Below are positions 60,024 to 64,000 of a stretch of DNA of 64,000 bases, piece after piece; within the stretch, counting starts at the first letter, position 1; each line of letters starts with the position of its first letter. Made by a program: the position numbers and the translations under genes. The notes under the pieces were generated by a model. The model was not told the DNA's origin, searched no databases, and saw only the letters and a program-made list of their open reading frames with translations. The stretch covers positions 372,501 to 436,500 of the forward strand of contig JAANDG010000048.1 in NCBI GenBank assembly GCA_036852015.1. The letters run 5' to 3'. This DNA comes from Pelodera strongyloides (Eukaryota > Nematoda > Chromadorea > Rhabditida > Rhabditidae).

Positions 60024-60412
60024 AGCGCCCTGAAATGTTCAAGTATATTGATGTTGAATAGCTTTCAATTTTACCAGAAAACGTTTTGAGATCATCACAT
60101 CAATATATTGTGGGTAATTAGTGAGATAATTGCAAATCTAAACAACAACGGGTTGTTAGTAAGATAGTCAGATGCATGAGACAGTAATAGAGTAGTCTCC
60201 TTGGAAACGACAGAAAATTTGATCGGATAATATGCACAGAAACATGGCAGAGCGCTGGATATGGCCAGTTGCTTTTCATAAATTGCATAAGTCACCGCGA
60301 TAAGTGTACATTACAGGATTTATTCACATAAAATCTAGAAATGAGATGGATTTAGTAAACCACAAGTTCTTGAAACTAATGTAACTCACGGTAAAAATAT
60401 GGTATTTAAAGT

Positions 60413-60413
60413 T

Positions 60414-60449
<36 letters not shown>

Positions 60450-60480
60450 AGAGAGAGAGAGAGATATTGAAAAAGAGAGA
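60413..60480. repeat. (GA)n microsatellite
   Basis: GA repeat of about 65 bp just downstream of the orphan exon pair at 60501-61076. Confidence 0.95.
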
Positions 60481-60500
60481 ATAAAAGCAAGAGAGGTTTC

Positions 60501-61076
60501 CTAATAAGGATCGTTCCTCTCATCTGGTTCGACGTCCAAATTATGGAATATCGTCGTTTCAGTCGTAGAAGGTGAGTCAACTTCAACATTCAGTCTTTTA
60601 TATTCTCTTTTATATTCATCACTCGTTATCGTACATTTATCGCAGCCGACCTAAAATGGAGAAATTCGGAATAAATCATACCTGTTTATGACATTAGATG
60701 TCAAAAAAGGGAGCCTGGAATCTACATGATCATCAGTCATCAGTCTATGTGTCTATGTTATGTGTGATAAATGCAAGTCTGAATAAAGTGATATTCTTAT
60801 CCATATCAGTTGTGGGGCTTCGGATTACGGTACCCTTCCGGTGCAATGGCATAGCTGCGCCGCTCGCCATGCCAGGAGTGCACCAATGGCACACACTGGT
60901 AGCTTTTAATCGCGCATCTTGTTTCATATGCTAGTGATTTTCCAAAGGCAAAGCGTATCAAAGGATTGAGTTAAATGTAAATTGCCCACCGTTTCAAAGC
61001 TTCTCTTCGACTTTTTAAATTTTCTCTCCTCCTTGTATGGCTTCATCTCGAGATTGACAACACCAAGGTCAAACAC
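60501..61076 (-). CDS. Two C-terminal exons, possibly of a second transthyretin-like gene
   Basis: Exons 61076-60990 and 60650-60501 join in phase 0 and end TAG. The first reads VFDLGVVNLEMKPYKEER, which resembles the last strand of transthyretin-like proteins (compare YDIGTLNLEN in the neighbour). It is followed by a basic stretch (KFKKSKRSFET). The second exon (VGCDKCTITSDEYKREY ... NDPY) is not typical of the family. Upstream exons with the expected DDLLD and YHDC motifs were not found between 61077 and 64000. A weak candidate at 61551-61454 (VDDGSIDRGFEKI ... GRFEMV) does not join in phase to these exons. It may be a divergent gene with undetected exons or a decaying duplicate. Confidence 0.4.
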
Positions 61077-62999
61077 CTGAAGTTGAGAAAGAACAGCATA
61101 ACCCTCGTTCTAATTGAAAGCACTAAGGTTTAGGCATATTCATACTTATGCACTTATGCGTTGGAATTGGACATCGGGCTATGTTTGGGCCTAGATTATT
61201 TCTTGATAAGTCATGAGGGCTCCTTTATATTTTATTATTTCCTGGTTTATTTCATCATAGTGTTTTTATCTTAAAAACTTCATTAGTACTTATTGTAGCT
61301 TTGTCACTTTACTAATTATACTTCACTCATAACTTTTTGAGAGCCTCGAAAATTTTCTGTTTCGCCGTCTCACTGATTGTTTGCCAGATGTATTTCAAAA
61401 TTCGTAATTACGGAATATAGCGTAGTGTTAATTTCAAATTAACACTTACGCGACCATTTCAAATCTACCCAGCACAGTATTCAGCAGCAGGAGTACCGTA
61501 CTCTTGATTTTTTCAAATCCGCGATCAATAGAACCGTCATCAACAGTTCCTATCAATCGATGGCAGTTGGTTCAGTCTGTTTTTGTGTCTGTTCGTGTCC
61601 ATGCGTGTTGGTTTATTGCTCCGTTCCTGTTATCCTTCAGTGTATGTTGCCTTTGTTTTGTTTTCAACGGATAATTCCTTTTCCCAATTCTCTGATTCTC
61701 TCTTTTAGGTTTACGCAGAATAGGATATTTGGCCGGCGCACGCTGTGCCGAACGACACGAGGATGCAGTCAGACGTTGCTGTTGACGGAAGGAAACTAGG
61801 ACGCCAAGAGCCGAAGGACCTCACGCTGAATTGCTATTGAAGGGAGGAAGCTGCAATGCATGGAGCTCAAGCTGGATCACTGCTCTCATAGGGTAAGTTG
61901 CACGTGTTCTTTTATTGCTACATATCGTTGCTCTTTCATCCGTGTCGTTGGTCATGGGCAACCCATTTCCCCATTTGATGGCCATTCTTGAACAAGTGTT
62001 CTCTAGAGCCATCGTTAACGCTGACCATGTGGTCGAAAAGTGGACAGTGACCCACCAGATGTTCTTTTGCGAAAGCTATCATCCTTTTTGTAACTGGCAA
62101 GGACGGATTTTCCGTGGTCTGGGCTGTTTTTCTGTGGATTTTAATCTAATTGGGATCAAATACTGTGTATTTGGTTTCACTTTAACCTTTTGACCGGTCC
62201 ACAGGCCGTTACAAATTACCCGACGATATTCCCCTTCCTCATGCTTGCTTTTGGTAAGCAAGTAAGGCTTGATCTATTTTCTTTCTTTCAGGCGAGGCCA
62301 GGAGCGGAGGACTGGAGCGTTGGCTAACTTGTCATGTTATGCACTGCTCTCGTGTAACATAATTCCACACACGATTCCACGAACCAGACGATGCCATTCG
62401 AAGACAGCTGCATCTTATCAACCGAGAGTTCCTACCCCTACAATTCGACCTTATAACAAGTTTGTTGTCGATATTTAACCATTTTGTTATGCCTTATTAC
62501 CATTGTGAATTGCCTGACATACTGCATTGTGTTTATATTAGTCTATATCATCTTCGGGTATCATTGTAAAGCTGACGTTTCGCTCGAAACGAATGTTTCA
62601 CAGTTTTATATTTCTGTCTGAAGTATTGGTATCTCTGAAGTAAGGCACTGGTACCAGTTTCGCAGTTCTTTGGTCGGGGTCGGGGATCTTGTATATTATA
62701 TAGCTGGCTGTGTTTCGCTTCGCTCATTCTGTTCATTCAGGATTCTCTCTTGTCCACAGCTGTTGTCTTCTGGGCGTATCGGCACTCTAGTGGACGCAGC
62801 ATAGCTGACTTGAATGAACACTCTAACGATATTGAGATGTTTGGATAACGGTACTGTAACCGTCGATTCTTTGAGATTTGGTCGCGTCATAATTTTTATC
62901 TTCGTATACGTTATGTTTATGCTGATGCCGGTCGCTGGCATAATTTAATCGGTTGTTATCACTTATATTTTTGAATTCTAATCCGTGTTACCTTCAGAT
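61077..62999. other. Unresolved stretch with exon-like, non-coding-looking segments
   Basis: On the plus strand two GC-richer blocks are bordered by splice-like signals (TCTTTTAG near 61708 to GGTAAG near 61890; CTTTCAG near 62290 onward), but all frames through them are short. Minus-strand frames at 62548-62941 are basic and could be an old mobile-element ORF end. No confident call. Confidence 0.35.
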
Positions 63000-63004
63000 C
63001 GACG

Positions 63005-63328
63005 ATGTTGAAGATTGTGTTTCCAGCTTCTAACAAAATCGGCTGTCACGTTGGATGTACAGCTGATCAGAAGAAGATTAAAGCGATTATTGACACGTTA
63101 TTTTTAATATTGCATTTGTGCGGCATGTGGTATATTGTATCTGATTGTTATTCGTTCGAATGGTTCGGAATAAAAGAATTTGATGTTAAACAAGTCTTAG
63201 TATGCTTTTGGATGTTACGGTATATCATTGGTATTCCGTGTGCCTACCTTGGGTTAATTTCTCAGTTGTGCATGCCAACACCAGTAAAGTGTACTTTTTG
63301 TGAAGTATTTTTGAACAGATTTCTGTAG
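63005..63328 (+). CDS. Hypothetical small membrane protein or exon, 107 aa
   Basis: Unrecognised. An ATG follows a CTTCAG acceptor by about 5 nt. The frame has two hydrophobic segments (about 36-53, IIDTLFLILHLCGMWYIV type; about 68-92, VLVCFWMLRYIIGIPCAYLG), a Cys-containing start (NKIGCHVGCTADQKK) and a short Cys-containing tail. Tetraspan-like nematode proteins can begin this way, so further exons upstream or downstream are possible, but none were identified. Confidence 0.4.
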   Translation: MLKIVFPASNKIGCHVGCTADQKKIKAIIDTLFLILHLCGMWYIVSDCYSFEWFGIKEFDVKQVLVCFWMLRYIIGIPCAYLGLISQLCMPTPVKCTFCEVFLNRFL

Positions 63329-64000
63329 TCTTAGAATTAGGTCCTATTGGTACACCGTTTCCTTTTCACATGAGTGAACTATGAGTTTGAGGACTAAGGA
63401 TATGCGAAGTAAGTAAGCTAATCTCTTAATTGTGGTTTAGTAAGTTTCAACTCTTTTAAAACATTTTTATTTATAAAATAAGTGAAATATAATATAGCAC
63501 ACTCAAATAGAATAGGATAAGGATAACTCCCAAACTAATTTGATAACACTTGTTATTGAGTAACCTTTCTACTAAGGCGCAATGGCTATGGCAGCAATTA
63601 ACATAAATTTTCATGGGAGAATTAGTATCATTAGATGCGAACGAGGTAAGATCCATTCTACAACTTTTGCTAATACCTCCCTCACCCAATCATTGATTGT
63701 ACGACCATAGATAAGGAAAACGTGCGGGACTACAACCTTACTATATTACTCTACATATGATAAAGCCCGTATATTACAAAGGTAATACGATAAGGGCAGG
63801 AAAGCAGGTGCCTCTAAGGAAGACAACACGAATTCGAGGCCCCGACAAAACATAAAAAGTTACAACGATGGAGACTGATTGTTAAGTGGTTGATCGGTTG
63901 ATTTGATAGCTGATCTCCAACTCCAGCATCAATCTTCGAACAAGTAGGCGGACCTAAAGAACAAAGATGATTTCAATTTAGTTAGGCTCAGTTGATGTGA
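63329..64000. other. Window end, nothing recognised
   Basis: AT-rich. Open frames are short and without recognisable similarity. Confidence 0.5.

Overview
This window is nuclear DNA from a nematode, probably a chromadorean roundworm. The evidence is a transthyretin-like secreted protein, a PAN-plus-ZP apical matrix protein of the NOAH type, a two-DM-domain factor of the DMD-3 type, a small secreted saposin-like protein, short phase-consistent introns ending in TTTCAG, and splice acceptors sitting just upstream of most start codons as expected for spliced-leader trans-splicing. I cannot name the species. All gene models below were built by hand: exon borders were accepted only where reading phase agreed across every junction.

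Layout. 1-3105 (-): alpha-1,3-fucosyltransferase, six exons seen, 3' end off the window. 5428-8257 (-): small GYF-domain protein, directly downstream of 8877-12016 (-), a complete CCDC97 orthologue; the two may be an operon. 12494-15070 (+): arsenite-inducible AN1 zinc-finger protein (AIP-1/ZFAND2), divergent from CCDC97, with a CRE-like and an AP-1-like site in the shared 477-bp promoter. 15071-20493: gene-poor, MITE-rich. 20494-25104 (-): dmd-3 orthologue with two DM domains, a GC-AG intron, and a triplicated splice donor with a MITE inserted in it. 29096-34492: full-length Ty3/Gypsy element with identical LTRs and frameshifted coding region. 38347-47222 (-): 20-exon NOAH-like gene. 49639-55530 (+): unknown single-pass membrane protein whose introns carry stacked MITEs and a TRIM-like LTR element. 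56533-56964 (-): unknown two-exon gene. 57400-58555 (+): saposin-like gene. 58832-60023 (-): transthyretin-like gene. 60501-61076 (-): orphan C-terminal exons, perhaps transthyretin-like. 61100-64000: mostly unresolved.

The most distinctive genomic feature is a large set of palindromic MITEs that nearly all start TTAAAG and end CTTTAA, consistent with TTAA target sites. They occur in introns of almost every gene, abut one another sharing a single TTAA, and in dmd-3 one sits in a tandem array whose empty sister junctions show the target directly. The genes do not form one pathway. Several act at the extracellular surface or in secretion (fucosyltransferase, NOAH-like, saposin-like, transthyretin-like), two in RNA or translation-linked processes (CCDC97, GYF), one in proteasome stress (AIP-1) and one in male development (DMD-3).
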